Shown here: in pieces, positions 1 to 10,397 of the stretch
How the letters are laid out: each line of letters opens with the position of its first letter
Position numbering within the stretch: the stretch's first letter is position 1
Source of the DNA: Lysobacterales bacterium
GTDB taxonomy: Bacteria > Pseudomonadota > Gammaproteobacteria > Xanthomonadales > Xanthomonadaceae
Reading direction: 5' to 3'
Length of the DNA: 64,000 nt
Assembly (NCBI GenBank): GCA_020442465.1
Contig: JAGRJY010000183.1
Location: 94,243 to 158,242 of the forward strand
Program-made: the position numbers and the translations under genes
Notes under the pieces: model-generated
What the model was told of the DNA's origin: nothing
Database searches by the model: none
The model's input: the letters and a program-made list of their open reading frames with translations, nothing else

Positions 1-71
1 GCACGGACTTCGCCGCGGTGAGAGCAGGGCGGTACGCTGGATGCCGGACCTCGGCGCGGAACCCGGACGAC

Positions 72-1448
72 TCACTCGATGCCGAGCTTTTTCAGCTTGT
101 AGCGCATGGCCCGGAAGGTGATACCGAGCTTGGCTGCAGCCTTGGTCTTGTTGTAGCGGCATTCTTCGAGGGTCTTGATGATCGCCTCGCGCTCGAGCTG
201 TTCCATGTAGTCGTTGAGCGCTGCATTGCCCGGCAACGGCGGCGGCGCGGCGGCGTCGAGGGCCGGAGCGGGCGCCGCGGGCGGCGCTGCGGTGGTGCCG
301 GAAGTCTGGCTCAGGCGCAGGTCGGCGGCCGAGATGCGACTGCCATCGGAAAGCGCGAGCGCGCGCTCGAGGATGTTCTCCAATTCGCGCACGTTGCCCG
401 GAAAGCCATAGCGCGACAGTTCCTGCAGCGCGTCTTCGGTCAGCTCGGGCGCCGTGCTGCCGAGGCCTTCGGAGAGGCGGGCCAGGATGCGGTGCGCGAG
501 TCCGGGAATGTCCCCACGCCGCTCGCGCAGCGGCGGTACCGGAATCTCGATGACGTTGATGCGGTAGTACAGGTCGTGCCGGAAGCGGCCCTCTTCAACC
601 AGAGGCACCAGCGCCTTGTGCGTGGCCGACAGAATGCGCACGTCCACCGATTGCTCGGCGTTGGAGCCGACCGGGCGCACCGATTTTTCCTGGATCACGC
701 GCAGCAGCTTGACCTGCATGTGCAGCGGCAGCTCGGCGACTTCGTCGAGAAACAGGGTGCCGCCCGCAGCGGCCTGGAACAGGCCTTCCTTGTCGGCGAC
801 CGCGCCGGTAAAGCTGCCCTTCTTGTGGCCGAAGAATTCGCTTTCCATCAGCTCGTCCGGGATCGCGCCGCAGTTCACCGGCACGAACGGCCCCTTGGCG
901 CGCGGGCCCTGTTCGTGGATCAGCCGCGCGACCAGTTCCTTGCCGACGCCCGATTCGCCGCCGATGAACACCGGGGCCTGGCTGCGTGCGACCTTGGCGA
1001 TGGTGCCGCGCAGCGACTCCATCACCGCCGATTCGCCGAGCAGCTGGTTGTTGCTCAGCTGGGCCGAGGCGCGCTTCTGCTCACCGAGCTGCAGCGCGCT
1101 CTGCACCATCCGGCGCAACACGTGCAGGTCCACCGGCTTGGAGACGAAATCGAAGGCGCCCGCCTTCAGCGCATTGACGGCCGCGTCGACATTGCCGTGC
1201 GCGGTGATCATCGCCACCGGTGTGTCCGGATAGCGGGCGGCAATGAGCTCGATCAGGCTGTGTCCCGAACCGTCCGGCAGGCGCATGTCGGTGAAGCACA
1301 GGTCGTAGTGCCGCAGCGCCAGCTGACGTTGGGCCACCGCCAGGTTCTCGGCGGTCTCCACCTTGATGCCCATCCGGCTGAGCGTGATGGCGATCAGCTC
1401 GCGGATGTCGCGTTCGTCGTCGACCACGAGGGCGATGGGTTGCTGCAT
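72..1448 (-). CDS. pilR: PilR, sigma-54-dependent response regulator of type IV pili
   Basis: NtrC-class response regulator of 458 residues. The receiver domain occupies about residues 1-120, with the acidic pair at D10/D11 and the phosphoacceptor D54 in CFTDMRLPDG. The AAA+ sigma-54 activator domain follows, with Walker A GESGVGKE at 164-171, the sigma-54-contacting loop GSFTGA at 211-216 and Walker B GGTLFLDEVAEL at 229-240. A Fis-type helix-turn-helix closes the protein, ending in RAMRYKLKKLGIE, which is typical of PilR. It lies 62 bp downstream of the sensor pilS on the same strand, so the two are probably cotranscribed. In the family, phosphorylated PilR turns on pilA with sigma-54. No pilA operon is seen next to it here, only a distant pilin-like gene near 14.2 kb. 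Confidence 0.95.
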   Translation of the reverse strand: MQQPIALVVDDERDIRELIAITLSRMGIKVETAENLAVAQRQLALRHYDLCFTDMRLPDGSGHSLIELIAARYPDTPVAMITAHGNVDAAVNALKAGAFDFVSKPVDLHVLRRMVQSALQLGEQKRASAQLSNNQLLGESAVMESLRGTIAKVARSQAPVFIGGESGVGKELVARLIHEQGPRAKGPFVPVNCGAIPDELMESEFFGHKKGSFTGAVADKEGLFQAAAGGTLFLDEVAELPLHMQVKLLRVIQEKSVRPVGSNAEQSVDVRILSATHKALVPLVEEGRFRHDLYYRINVIEIPVPPLRERRGDIPGLAHRILARLSEGLGSTAPELTEDALQELSRYGFPGNVRELENILERALALSDGSRISAADLRLSQTSGTTAAPPAAPAPALDAAAPPPLPGNAALNDYMEQLEREAIIKTLEECRYNKTKAAAKLGITFRAMRYKLKKLGIE

Positions 1449-1510
1449 GAGGCGCGCCGGGCTTGGGGTGGCCCATTATGCCGCAGCCCCCTGACTTGGG
1501 CCGGGCCGGG

Positions 1511-3154
1511 TCAGTGCGTCTGCAGCGCGACCGCCGGCGGCAGGGTGATGCGGAAGCAGCTGCCGCCCTCGGCGCGACGCTGGTAGGTCAACGAGGCCTG
1601 GTTGGCCTCGCAGATCTGTCGGGCGATGTAGAGACCGAGTCCGCTGCCGACCTCACTGGTGGTGAAGAACGGTTCGAACACCTGCAGGACGAGCGAGTCG
1701 GGGATGCCCGGGCCGTGGTCGCTGACTTCGAGCATCGGCGCGCCGGTGGACGGATTGAATCCGGCCTGCACCAGCACACGCGCGGGCAGATGCTCATCGT
1801 GCCCGTGCAGCAGCGCGTTGCTGACCAGCGCCACCACTGCCTGGTGCAGCTGGCGCGGGTCGACCATGGTCCACAGCGACCGGTCGGGTACGGCGACCCG
1901 CAGCTGTTCCGGCTGCAGTCCGTGTTCCTCGACATAGTGACTCACGGTGTGCCGTGCCCAGTCAGCCAAGTCGATGCGCTCGGGGCGTGAGCGCTCGCGA
2001 CGGGCGAGGCCCAGCACGTTCTCGACAATTCCGTTCATGCGCTGGCAGTGGCTGACGACGATGTCCAGCAGCCGGGCGTCGGTGGTGTCGAGGTTTTCCG
2101 ACTCCTGCAGCAGTTGGGCGGCGTGGCTGATCGCGCCGAGCGGGTTGCGGATCTCGTGCGCGATGCTCGCCGAAAGCCGCCCCAACGCCGACAGCGTGAG
2201 CTGCTGTGCGCGTCTCGAGGCCAGCGAGCTGTCGTCGAGGAAGATCAGGATCAGCCCGTCCTCGCCGCCAAGCTGGGTGAATCGCGGCACCACTTCGGCG
2301 AGCTCCCGACCCAGGCGCATCGGCGTGGACTCCTCCGCCGGAGCCTTGCGCCACTGCCGCAGGCGCTGGCTCAGTCCGGGATGCAGTTCGGGCAGGCGCT
2401 GAAAACCTTGCGGCGGCTGTCCGAGCAGGTGCCAGGCCGCCTCGTTGGTCAGCCGGACGGTCTGCTCACGATCGATCACGATCACGCCCGAGTGCAGGCG
2501 CCGGATGATCAGCTCGTTCACTTGCGCCAGGTTGCTGACCTCCTCGCCGCGACGCTGGGCCAGCTCCTCCGACTCGCGAAGCTGCTTGCCGAGCGAGTAG
2601 CTCAGGATCGCCGCGCTGAGATAGCTCAACGCGAACATCGTCGACTCGGCGACGTTCGAGGTGAAGCTCGGAGTCAGCCCGGCGACGAACAGGCCCGAAG
2701 AAAACAGCTGTTCGATCACCGTGCCCGCCGCGGCGGCGATCGCGAAACTCATGCCCCAACGCAGCGGAAGCAGCAGCGCTGCGGCGCCGACGTTGACCAG
2801 CAGAAGCATCGACAGGCCCGTTTCCGGGCCCTCCATGGCCAGCTTTGCGAGCAAGGTCGCCGCAATGTCCAGCACGATGCCGACCGCCACCTGCACGGCC
2901 AGGGGCAGCTGGCTGCGGCGCGCGGCCAGCATCAGCACGACGGCGGCGATGACGTAGCAGACCGCCACGGGCATCGCCACCTTCGGCATCGTCACCGTGG
3001 CGAACGGCCAGGCGATCGGACTCTGCTGCAAGAACAGGATCAGACCGGCCTGGAACACCCGGTAGAGCGTGAAGAAATACAGCTCGCGCCGCTGGGCGCT
3101 GCGGATGACGTGGCTTGCACGCAATCGGAGTCGGGGTGCCTGGGCCTGCGCCAT
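1511..3154 (-). CDS. pilS: PilS, membrane sensor histidine kinase of the PilSR system
   Basis: Sensor kinase of 547 residues from the chosen ATG. About six hydrophobic segments fill residues 26-190, followed by a PAS-like stretch at 205-315 and a HisKA domain with the H-box SASIAHEIRNPLG (H333). The GHKL ATPase has N-box VALVSNALLHGH, G1 SDHGPGIPDS and G2 GSGLGLYIAR. An in-frame start 54 codons upstream would add a Cys- and Arg-rich leader unlike the family, so the ATG just before the first membrane segment is preferred, although no strong Shine-Dalgarno precedes it. In the family, PilS senses pilin level in the inner membrane and phosphorylates PilR, encoded just downstream. Confidence 0.93.
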   Translation of the reverse strand: MAQAQAPRLRLRASHVIRSAQRRELYFFTLYRVFQAGLILFLQQSPIAWPFATVTMPKVAMPVAVCYVIAAVVLMLAARRSQLPLAVQVAVGIVLDIAATLLAKLAMEGPETGLSMLLLVNVGAAALLLPLRWGMSFAIAAAAGTVIEQLFSSGLFVAGLTPSFTSNVAESTMFALSYLSAAILSYSLGKQLRESEELAQRRGEEVSNLAQVNELIIRRLHSGVIVIDREQTVRLTNEAAWHLLGQPPQGFQRLPELHPGLSQRLRQWRKAPAEESTPMRLGRELAEVVPRFTQLGGEDGLILIFLDDSSLASRRAQQLTLSALGRLSASIAHEIRNPLGAISHAAQLLQESENLDTTDARLLDIVVSHCQRMNGIVENVLGLARRERSRPERIDLADWARHTVSHYVEEHGLQPEQLRVAVPDRSLWTMVDPRQLHQAVVALVSNALLHGHDEHLPARVLVQAGFNPSTGAPMLEVSDHGPGIPDSLVLQVFEPFFTTSEVGSGLGLYIARQICEANQASLTYQRRAEGGSCFRITLPPAVALQTH

Positions 3155-3482
3155 CGAGAAAGGAAGGGCTGCGGATTCGCCGCAGTATAGAACCTCACCG
3201 CGCGTCAGCCGGGGGTGCGCGTCGCAGCTTGCGCCGTGGCGGTAGCGGCACGCCGGGTCCGCTCCGCACACGGATGGCGTACCGCCGCGCAACGTTCCCG
3301 GCCATCTGTCCCGCACCGGTCACGGATCGGGACCAAAGTCCAATGCCGTGGCGCAGCTTTCGCTTTGCCTTTGCCCGCACCGTTCGCCACAATACCGGCC
3401 GCCAAGTCCCATGGGGCCGGCGGGGCTCCGGCCCGGCGGGCTCGACATTAGTGGTCCCGATTTCTTTTCTCGCGGGTGATGC
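3155..3482. other. Intergenic region between pilS and sucC
   Basis: Divergent spacer of about 330 bp that must hold the pilSR promoter (leftward) and the sucCD promoter (rightward). Several out-of-frame ORFs cross it, but none has a recognisable product. I could not pick a convincing -35/-10 pair for either side. Confidence 0.5.
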
Positions 3483-4646
3483 ATGAATTTTCACGAGTAT
3501 CAGGCCAAAGAGCTGTTCGCCGACTACGGCATTCCGGTTCCGGTGGGTCGCGTCGCACAGACGCCTGAACAGGCCGTCGAGGCCGCCAAGGCGATTGGTG
3601 GCGAGCAGTGGGTGGTCAAGGCGCAGATCCACGCCGGTGGCCGCGGCAAGGCCGGCGGTGTCAAGGTCGTGAAGTCGCTCGACGCGGTGCGCGACGCTGC
3701 GGCCGGCATGCTCGGCACGCGGATGACGACCTACCAGTCCGGTGGGCGCGCGCTGCCGGTCGACTACGTGCTGGTCACCGAAGCCAACGACATCAAGAAA
3801 GAGCTGTACCTCTCCGTGCTGGTGGACCGCGCCACCAAGAACGTCAGCTTCATCGCTTCGGCTGAGGGGGGCGTGGAGATCGAGAAGGTCGCTGAAGAGA
3901 ATCCCGATGCGATCCAGTTGCTCGACGTGCAATACGTGGAAGGTCTGCAGCCCTACCAGTGCCGCAAGATGGGTTTCGCCATGGGCCTGGGTGCCAAGCA
4001 GGTCAACCAGCTGACCAAGATCATGATGGGGCTGTTCAAGCTGTTCCATGAGCGCGATCTGTCGCTGGTCGAGCTGAACCCGCTGGCGATCGTCTCGTCC
4101 GGAGATCTGATCGCTCTTGATGGCAAGGTGAATTCCGACGACAACGCCGAGTTCCGGCAGCCCAAGCTGGCGGCCATGCGCGACAAGGCACAGGAAGATC
4201 CCACCGAGGCTGAAGCCGCCGAGCACGACCTCAACTACGTCACCATGGATGGCAACATCGGCTGCATGGTGAACGGCGCCGGCCTCGCCATGGCGACGAT
4301 GGACGTCATCAAGCTCAACGGCGCCGAACCGGCGAACTTCCTCGACGTCGGCGGCGGTGCGACCAAGGAGCGCGTCACCGAGGCATTCAAGCTGATCCTG
4401 GCCTCGGACAAGGTGAAGGCGATTCTGGTCAACATCTTCGGCGGCATCGTTCGCTGCGACATGATCGCCGAGGGCATCATCGCGGCGGTCAAGGAAGTCG
4501 GCGTCCAGGTGCCGGTCATCGTGCGCCTCGAAGGTACGAACGTGGAGAAGGGCAAGGAGCTGCTGAAGACCAGCGGTCTTGCGCTGATCCCCGCCGATGA
4601 TCTCAACGACGCGGCGAAGAAGGCCGTGGCTGCCGTCAACGGGTGA
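3483..4646 (+). CDS. sucC: Succinyl-CoA synthetase (ADP-forming), beta subunit
   Basis: TCA-cycle enzyme subunit of 387 residues, close to the 388 of E. coli SucC. It carries the ATP-grasp fold and opens with [20 protein letters not shown], which is diagnostic. The C-terminal CoA-ligase-like domain includes [19 protein letters not shown] and [16 protein letters not shown]. With SucD it forms the heterotetramer that converts succinyl-CoA to succinate with nucleotide triphosphate formation. sucD follows, but after a gap of 161 bp, whereas the two are often overlapping or only a few bases apart. Confidence 0.97.
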   Translation: MNFHEYQAKELFADYGIPVPVGRVAQTPEQAVEAAKAIGGEQWVVKAQIHAGGRGKAGGVKVVKSLDAVRDAAAGMLGTRMTTYQSGGRALPVDYVLVTEANDIKKELYLSVLVDRATKNVSFIASAEGGVEIEKVAEENPDAIQLLDVQYVEGLQPYQCRKMGFAMGLGAKQVNQLTKIMMGLFKLFHERDLSLVELNPLAIVSSGDLIALDGKVNSDDNAEFRQPKLAAMRDKAQEDPTEAEAAEHDLNYVTMDGNIGCMVNGAGLAMATMDVIKLNGAEPANFLDVGGGATKERVTEAFKLILASDKVKAILVNIFGGIVRCDMIAEGIIAAVKEVGVQVPVIVRLEGTNVEKGKELLKTSGLALIPADDLNDAAKKAVAAVNG

Positions 4647-4807
4647 TGCGTGAGCAGGGGCGCTAGCCCGCTGCCTCGCATTGAGGGAGCAGTCGCGCAG
4701 CGAAGCTGGGCGATGGGGGAGGCGGGAGCAACGGTCACAGCCGCACGCGAAGTGCGCGGTGCCCCTCCGAAGCCGACAAACCGAAATTCAGAGCAAGGCC
4801 CATCAGA

Positions 4808-5680
4808 ATGAGCGTTTTGGTCAACAAGAACACCAAGGTCATCGTCCAGGGTTTCACCGGACAGCAGGGCACTTTCCATGCCGAGCAGATGATCGAATAC
4901 GGCACCCGTGTGATGGGTGGCGTGACCCCGGGCAAGGGCGGCCAGGAACACATTGGCCTGCCGGTGTACAACACCGTCCAGGACGCCGTCGACGACACCG
5001 GCGCTGACGCATCGGTGATCTACGTGCCGCCGCCGTTCGCGGCCGACGCCATCCTCGAAGCGGCCGACGCGGGCATCCGCGTCATCGTCGCGATTACCGA
5101 GGGCATTCCGGTGCTCGACATGATGCGCGTCAAGCACACCCTGGCCCACTACGACGAGTGCTGGCTGATCGGTCCGAACTGTCCGGGCGTCATCACGCCG
5201 GGCGAGTGCAAGATCGGCATCATGCCCGGCCACATCCACAAGCCGGGCAAGGTCGGCATCGTTTCGCGTTCGGGCACGCTGACCTATGAGGCCGTACACC
5301 AGACCACGCAGGCCGGCCTCGGCCAGTCCACCTGTATCGGCATCGGTGGCGATCCGATCCAGGGCGTGAACTTCATCGACGCGCTGCAGATGTTCCAGGA
5401 CGACCCGCAGACCGAAGGCATCATCATGGTCGGCGAGATCGGCGGCAGCGCCGAGGAAGAAGCGGCCGAGTTCATCACCGAGTACGTGACCAAGCCCGTG
5501 GTCGGCTTCATCGCCGGCGCCTCGGCGCCTCCGGGCAAGCGCATGGGCCACGCTGGTGCGATCGCTTCGGGCGGAAAGGGCACCGCGGCCGGCAAGTTCG
5601 CCGCGCTGGAAAAGGCCGGCGTGACCACCGTGCGCTCACCGGCCGATCTGGGCAAGGCACTGTCCGAGAAGATGAAGTAG
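4808..5680 (+). CDS. sucD: Succinyl-CoA synthetase, alpha subunit
   Basis: 290-residue alpha subunit with the N-terminal CoA-binding Rossmann fold ([18 protein letters not shown]) and the catalytic phosphohistidine in [34 protein letters not shown] is the other family hallmark. It partners with SucC upstream. The start follows a weak purine-rich stretch (AGAGCAAGG) and the 161-bp gap from sucC. A strong hairpin lies about 30 bp past the stop codon. Confidence 0.97.
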   Translation: MSVLVNKNTKVIVQGFTGQQGTFHAEQMIEYGTRVMGGVTPGKGGQEHIGLPVYNTVQDAVDDTGADASVIYVPPPFAADAILEAADAGIRVIVAITEGIPVLDMMRVKHTLAHYDECWLIGPNCPGVITPGECKIGIMPGHIHKPGKVGIVSRSGTLTYEAVHQTTQAGLGQSTCIGIGGDPIQGVNFIDALQMFQDDPQTEGIIMVGEIGGSAEEEAAEFITEYVTKPVVGFIAGASAPPGKRMGHAGAIASGGKGTAAGKFAALEKAGVTTVRSPADLGKALSEKMK

Positions 5681-5709
5681 CAAGACATGTCGCCTGACCA
5701 TGGCGCAGG

Positions 5710-5738
5710 GCACGGGGCCGCGGATTGCGGCCCTGTGC
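5710..5738 (+). terminator. Probable terminator of sucCD
   Basis: A 12-bp stem (GCACGGGGCCGC pairing with GCGGCCCTGTGC, with one G-U wobble) and a 5-nt loop lie 29 bp after the sucD stop codon. The U-tract is poor (GTTTGG), so termination may be only partial or Rho-assisted. Confidence 0.6.
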
Positions 5739-5805
5739 GTTTGGTGCAGGCGCCGAAGCCGGCAGCGTCAGACCTGGACGAAGCGACAGGTGGGGAGAGA
5801 CAGCG

Positions 5806-7416
5806 ATGCGGGTAGCCTTGGCTCAGTTCGACTTTCCGGTCGGCGCGGTGGACGCCAACGCGGCCCGCATCAAGGCCTGGATCGCCGCGGCGCGCGATGA
5901 GCACCGCGCCGATATCGTGCTGTTTCCCGAGCTTGCGCTGTGCGGCTATCCGGCCGAAGACCTGTTGTTTCGCCCCAGTTTTCTGTCGCGCTGCGCCGAG
6001 CAGCTGACCGCCATCGCCGCGGAGACGCGCGGCATCGTTGCCGTGGTCGGTCACCCCGAGGCCATGGGAAGCGTGGTGTTCAACGCCGCCAGCGTGCTGC
6101 GCGACGGGCGCATCGAGGCGACCTACCGCAAGCGCGAGTTGCCCAACTACGCGGTGTTCGACGAGCGACGCTACTTCGCCACCGGCGACCGGCCGCTTGT
6201 CGTCGAGATCGGCGACTGGAAGGTCGGCATCCTGGTCTGCGAAGACCTGTGGTTCGCGCAGCCCCTGCGCGAGACCGTCGAGGCCGGCGCCGAACTCGTG
6301 CTGGTCGGCAACGCCTCGCCGTATGAGGCGCACAAGCCGGAGGATCGCGACGCGCTGCTGACCCGGCGCATCGCCGAGAGTCCGGTGCCCATCGCGTATC
6401 TGAACGTCGTCGGCGGTCAGGACGAGCTGGTGTTCGACGGCGCCTCGGTGCTGGCGGCCGCCGACGCCACCTTGTTGCCGGCTGCCTCGGCCTTCGAGGA
6501 CTGCTGGCTGGTCGCCGACATCGACCGCGAGACCCGTCGATGGAGCCCGGTGTTGTGGCCCGAAGCCGGTGACGAGTCGCGGCTGGCCTTGACCTATGCG
6601 GCGCTGGTGCGCGGCACCCGCGACTACATTCGCAAGAACGGCTTCTCCAACGTGCTGATCGGTCTGTCCGGCGGCATCGACTCGGCGTTGACGCTGGCCA
6701 TCGCCGCCGACGCGCTGGGGCCCGAGCATGTGATCGGCGTGCGCCTGCCCTCCCGCTACACCAGCGACCTGTCCAACGATCTCGCCGCGCAGCAGGCGGC
6801 GACGATGGGCGTGCGACTGGAAACGGTGACCATCGAGCCGGGATTCGAGGGCCTGCTGGGCGAGGTGAATCCGCTGTTCGGCGATCGCCCGGTCGATGTC
6901 ACCGAAGAGAACCTGCAATCGCGCTGCCGCGGCACCGTGCTGATGGCGCTGTCCAACAAGCTCGGCGCGATGCTGCTCACGACCGGCAACAAGAGCGAGT
7001 ATGCGGTCGGCTACGCGACCATCTACGGCGACATGTGCGGCGGCTATGCGCCGTTGAAGGATGTCTACAAGACCGACGTGTTCGCGTTGTCGCGTTGGCG
7101 AAACCGCGATGGCGAAGTGATTCCCGAGGCAGTGATCACCCGGCCTCCCACGGCAGAGTTGCGCGAGAACCAGCTGGATCAGGACTCGCTGCCGCCGTAC
7201 GAGCGGCTCGACGCCATACTCGACCGATTCGTCGACCGCGAGATGGGCGTGGAGGAGATCGTCGCCGAAGGCTTCGATGAGGCGGAAGTGCGCCGGGTGT
7301 GCCGGTTGGTGCTGATCAACGAATGGAAGCGGCGCCAGTCAGCGCCCGGCCCCAAAGTGACCCGTCGCGCGTTCGGCCGCGAACGCCGCTATCCGATCAC
7401 CTCAGGCTGGCGCTGA
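5806..7416 (+). CDS. nadE: Glutamine-dependent NAD+ synthetase
   Basis: 536-residue two-domain enzyme that amidates nicotinate adenine dinucleotide to NAD+ with ATP, using ammonia from glutamine. The N-terminal nitrilase-type glutaminase (about 1-260) shows the catalytic Glu in FPELALCGYPAEDL, Lys in TYRKRELPNYAVFDE and Cys in ILVCEDLWFA. The C-terminal synthetase has the PP-loop LSGGIDSALTLA and TTGNKSEYAVGYATIYGDM. The start codon follows GGGGAGA at a good distance. An in-frame ATG 27 codons upstream has no such site and would add a leader foreign to the family. It may be read in part from sucCD if the upstream hairpin leaks. Confidence 0.95.
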   Translation: MRVALAQFDFPVGAVDANAARIKAWIAAARDEHRADIVLFPELALCGYPAEDLLFRPSFLSRCAEQLTAIAAETRGIVAVVGHPEAMGSVVFNAASVLRDGRIEATYRKRELPNYAVFDERRYFATGDRPLVVEIGDWKVGILVCEDLWFAQPLRETVEAGAELVLVGNASPYEAHKPEDRDALLTRRIAESPVPIAYLNVVGGQDELVFDGASVLAAADATLLPAASAFEDCWLVADIDRETRRWSPVLWPEAGDESRLALTYAALVRGTRDYIRKNGFSNVLIGLSGGIDSALTLAIAADALGPEHVIGVRLPSRYTSDLSNDLAAQQAATMGVRLETVTIEPGFEGLLGEVNPLFGDRPVDVTEENLQSRCRGTVLMALSNKLGAMLLTTGNKSEYAVGYATIYGDMCGGYAPLKDVYKTDVFALSRWRNRDGEVIPEAVITRPPTAELRENQLDQDSLPPYERLDAILDRFVDREMGVEEIVAEGFDEAEVRRVCRLVLINEWKRRQSAPGPKVTRRAFGRERRYPITSGWR

Positions 7417-7548
7417 CGCCCGCACGCCGAGGCTGCAACTGCTCAACGCCACAGGCTTCGGTCGGCCCCGGTGCGGCGCACGACTGGAAGGTAACTGGTT
7501 GACGCGTCTCGCCCGACGCGGGGCCGGGCGAAGATCGAGTGCGGCGGC

Positions 7549-8415
7549 CTAGCCCCGCTTCTCGCCCATGAACGGCAGGATCTTGCGCCACCAGCGACGC
7601 TGGTGATCCCAGTCGCCGCTGAGGTAGGGATGATCGGGCGCATTCAGCTCGAGTACGCGGCGGGCGTCGGCAGCAAGCCGCTCCTGGCCGAGTTCGGTGT
7701 AGCCCTCCGCCATCACCGCCAACGCATCGCCCTGGTAGGCCGACTGCGGGTACAGCTCAAGCACGTGTTTCGCACGATTGATCGCACCGATGTAGGCCTC
7801 GCGACGCAGGTAGTAGCGGGCGACGTTGATCTCGTAGCGCGCCAGACGGTTGCGCAGGTACACCATGCGCTGGCGTGAATCCGTGGCGTAGGCCGTGTCC
7901 GGGAAGCGCCGGATCACCTCGCTGAAGTCGTTGAAGCTCTGCACTGCGGCACCCTGGTCGCGCATGGTGCCGTCGATGCGCGCGATCTTGTCGAGCAGGG
8001 GATTGCCGCGATCGAAGTTGATCAGGGCTTTCAGATAGAACGCGTAGGCGATCTTCGGGTGTGCCGGATAGGTCTTGATGAAGCGATTGACCGTCGACGA
8101 GGCTTCTTCGAACTTGCGGTCGCGGTATTGCGTGTAGGCCAGTTCGAGCTGCGCCTGTTCGGTGTAGACGCCGTACGGAAAGCGTGCGATCAGTCGCTGG
8201 TAGTAGCGCGTGGCGCGGCCGAGATTGCCGCCGCGCAGCGAGCTCTTGGCTTCCTGGTACATCTGGTCGACCGGCAGCACTTCGAGCGGATCATCGCGTT
8301 CGAACCACTTGCCGCAGGCCTGAAGCGACAGGGCGAGCAACCCCAGCAGCACGAGACGGCCCACGCCGGAAATTCGAGAAGGGCGGGACGAGGGCTTGTG
8401 GAACAAATCCATCAT
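7549..8415 (-). CDS. bamD: BamD, outer-membrane assembly lipoprotein
   Basis: 288-residue lipoprotein component of the BAM complex, which inserts beta-barrels into the outer membrane. The signal peptide ends in the lipobox LSLQAC. The mature part is built of TPR units, with the typical BamD phrases [20 protein letters not shown] and [20 protein letters not shown]. Two adjacent ATGs (8415 and 8412) are equally good starts. A longer reading frame upstream would overlap the start of rluD and lacks a signal sequence. It is divergent from rluD across 86 bp, a common arrangement in gammaproteobacteria. nadE ends convergently 132 bp away. Confidence 0.94.
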   Translation of the reverse strand: MMDLFHKPSSRPSRISGVGRLVLLGLLALSLQACGKWFERDDPLEVLPVDQMYQEAKSSLRGGNLGRATRYYQRLIARFPYGVYTEQAQLELAYTQYRDRKFEEASSTVNRFIKTYPAHPKIAYAFYLKALINFDRGNPLLDKIARIDGTMRDQGAAVQSFNDFSEVIRRFPDTAYATDSRQRMVYLRNRLARYEINVARYYLRREAYIGAINRAKHVLELYPQSAYQGDALAVMAEGYTELGQERLAADARRVLELNAPDHPYLSGDWDHQRRWWRKILPFMGEKRG

Positions 8416-8501
8416 TGACTGACCGAGTCGGGGGCCGGTGGCGGCACGAAGCGAGCGATAATAGCCGAATCGAACCCCAACCCTCCATAAAGCCTTGTCG
8501 G

Positions 8502-9518
8502 ATGAACGATTTCGTAACAAACCGCGAAGCCCAGGCAGACGCTGCGGACGACCAAGGCAGCAGCCGGGTCGACCTCAGCGAGACGCTGCCCATGCACCTG
8601 GCGGGCCTGCGCTTTGATCAGGCTCTCGCCGAAATGTTCCCGCAGTACTCGCGATCTCGGCTCGCCGCCTGGATCAAGTCGGGCGCGGCGACGCTGAATG
8701 GCCGCAGCATGCGTCCCAAGGACGCCGTGCTCGGCGGCGAGAAGGTGTGCATTGCCGCGCAACTCGAAGCGGTCTCGCGCGACCGGCCCGAGGCCATCGC
8801 GCTCGAGGTGCTGCATGAGGACGAGCATCTGTTCGTGATCAACAAGCCCGCGGGCCTGGTCGTGCATCCGGGTGCCGGTCGTCCGGGCGGCACCCTGGTG
8901 AACGCGCTGCTACATCGTGACGCACGCCTCGAGCATCTTCCGCGCGCCGGCATCGTGCACCGGTTGGACAAGGACACCTCCGGTGCCCTGCTGGTCGCGC
9001 GCACGCTGGAGGCACATACCGCCCTGGTGGCGATGCTCGCCGAGCGCGCGATCCATCGTCAGTACGAGGCGGTGGTGCAGGGCGTGATCGTCGCCGGCGG
9101 CACCATCGATGCGCCGATGGACCGGCATCCCACCGACCGGCTGCGTCGCGCAGTGCGCGAGGATGGCCGACCTGCAGTCACCCACTTCCGCGTGCGTGAT
9201 CGCTATCGCGCGCACAGTCTGGTCGAGTGTCGGCTGGAAACCGGACGCACCCACCAGATCCGCGTGCACATGCAACACCGACGATTTCCCATCGTCGGCG
9301 ATCCGCTGTACGGCGGCGGCCTGCGGCTGCCGAAGCAGGCTGGCGAGGCGCTGATCGCCACCCTGCGCGGTTTCCGCCGTCAGGCCCTGCACGCCGAGCA
9401 ACTCAGTTTCGATCACCCCTTCGGTGGCGCCACGGTCACCGCGCGCGCACCGCGGCCTGCCGATCTCGCCGCACTGATCGGTGCGCTGGCGAAAGACCGC
9501 GACGAGGCAGCCTCATGA
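8502..9518 (+). CDS. rluD: 23S rRNA pseudouridine synthase RluD
   Basis: 338-residue RluA-family pseudouridine synthase. An N-terminal S4 RNA-binding domain ([21 protein letters not shown]) is followed by the catalytic domain, with the Asp motif [14 protein letters not shown] and the downstream [15 protein letters not shown]. In the family RluD modifies helix 69 of 23S rRNA (1911/1915/1917). The position divergent from bamD and directly upstream of pgeF matches RluD rather than RluC. The stop codon overlaps the pgeF start (ATGA), so the two genes are translationally coupled. A GATAAT box lies 40 bp before the start. Confidence 0.94.
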   Translation: MNDFVTNREAQADAADDQGSSRVDLSETLPMHLAGLRFDQALAEMFPQYSRSRLAAWIKSGAATLNGRSMRPKDAVLGGEKVCIAAQLEAVSRDRPEAIALEVLHEDEHLFVINKPAGLVVHPGAGRPGGTLVNALLHRDARLEHLPRAGIVHRLDKDTSGALLVARTLEAHTALVAMLAERAIHRQYEAVVQGVIVAGGTIDAPMDRHPTDRLRRAVREDGRPAVTHFRVRDRYRAHSLVECRLETGRTHQIRVHMQHRRFPIVGDPLYGGGLRLPKQAGEALIATLRGFRRQALHAEQLSFDHPFGGATVTARAPRPADLAALIGALAKDRDEAAS

Positions 9519-10300
9519 GCGCCGGGGGCAGTGCGATCTGGCTGCCCGACTGGCCGGCGCCGCCGGGCGTGCATGCCTGCGTGACCCTGCGTCATGGCGC
9601 CGGCGTGTCCGCCGCGCCATACGATCACTTCAATCTGGGCGCGCGCTGCGGCGACGCGGAGGCCTCGGTCGAGCACAACCGCGCCACATTGCGGGACATC
9701 GCCGGGTTGCCGGACGAACCCTGCTGGCTGCAGCAGGTGCACGGCAGCCGCGTGGTGGAGGTCGACGCCGCGATGGCCGGCCGTGCGCGCGCGCCGCTGG
9801 ACAGCGTGGCCGAGGCCGACGCCGCGGTGACCGGCGATGCGGACGTGGTGCTCGCGGTGCTCACTGCCGATTGCCTTCCCGTACTGTTCTGCGCCGACGA
9901 TGGCCGACGACTGGCGGTGGCCCACGCCGGCTGGCGCGGACTGGCGAACGGTGTGCTGGAGGCCACCGTGGCGGCCATGGGCGTGCGTGCGGATCAGATT
10001 CTGGCCTGGCTTGGGCCCGCCGCCGGTCCGCAGGCCTACGAAGTGGGCGACGAAGTGCGCGAAGCCCTGATGGGTCATTCGCTGGCCGTGGGTGAGGCGT
10101 TCAGACCGACGCGGGCCGGTCATTGGCTGTGCGATCTGTACCTGATTGCAAGACTGCGCCTGCTCAAGCTCGGGGTCGGCCATGTTGTGGGCGGGCAGGC
10201 CTGCACGATCAGTCAGCCTGACTTGTTCTTCTCGTACCGGCGCACCGGCGCCACCGGACGCATGGCTACCCTGATCTGGCGCAACGACGGCGAAGCCTGA
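9515..10300 (+). CDS. pgeF: PgeF (YfiH), peptidoglycan editing factor
   Basis: 261-residue multicopper-oxidase-like (laccase-domain, DUF152) protein. In the family it acts on UDP-MurNAc-L-Ser, keeping serine out of the first position of the stem peptide. Conserved metal or active-site motifs visible are [19 protein letters not shown] and VAHAGWRGL. The start codon overlaps the rluD stop. Pairing with rluD is widely conserved. Confidence 0.92.
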   Translation: MSAGGSAIWLPDWPAPPGVHACVTLRHGAGVSAAPYDHFNLGARCGDAEASVEHNRATLRDIAGLPDEPCWLQQVHGSRVVEVDAAMAGRARAPLDSVAEADAAVTGDADVVLAVLTADCLPVLFCADDGRRLAVAHAGWRGLANGVLEATVAAMGVRADQILAWLGPAAGPQAYEVGDEVREALMGHSLAVGEAFRPTRAGHWLCDLYLIARLRLLKLGVGHVVGGQACTISQPDLFFSYRRTGATGRMATLIWRNDGEA

Positions 10301-10341
10301 ACGATTCGCGCTGCACGCTTCATGTCCTGACTTCTGGCTCC

Positions 10342-10369
10342 TTGCCCGGATCCGCGCAGTGGATATGCT
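10342..10369 (+). promoter_or_regulatory. Possible sigma-70 promoter of the TPR gene
   Basis: TTGCCC, a 16-bp spacer and TATGCT lie about 30 bp before the start of the following gene, which has a good AGGAG ribosome site. Assigned by eye; the -10 box deviates from consensus. Confidence 0.35.
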
Positions 10370-10397
10370 CCGCGTCCCAAGGTAGGAGCGCTTGTGC

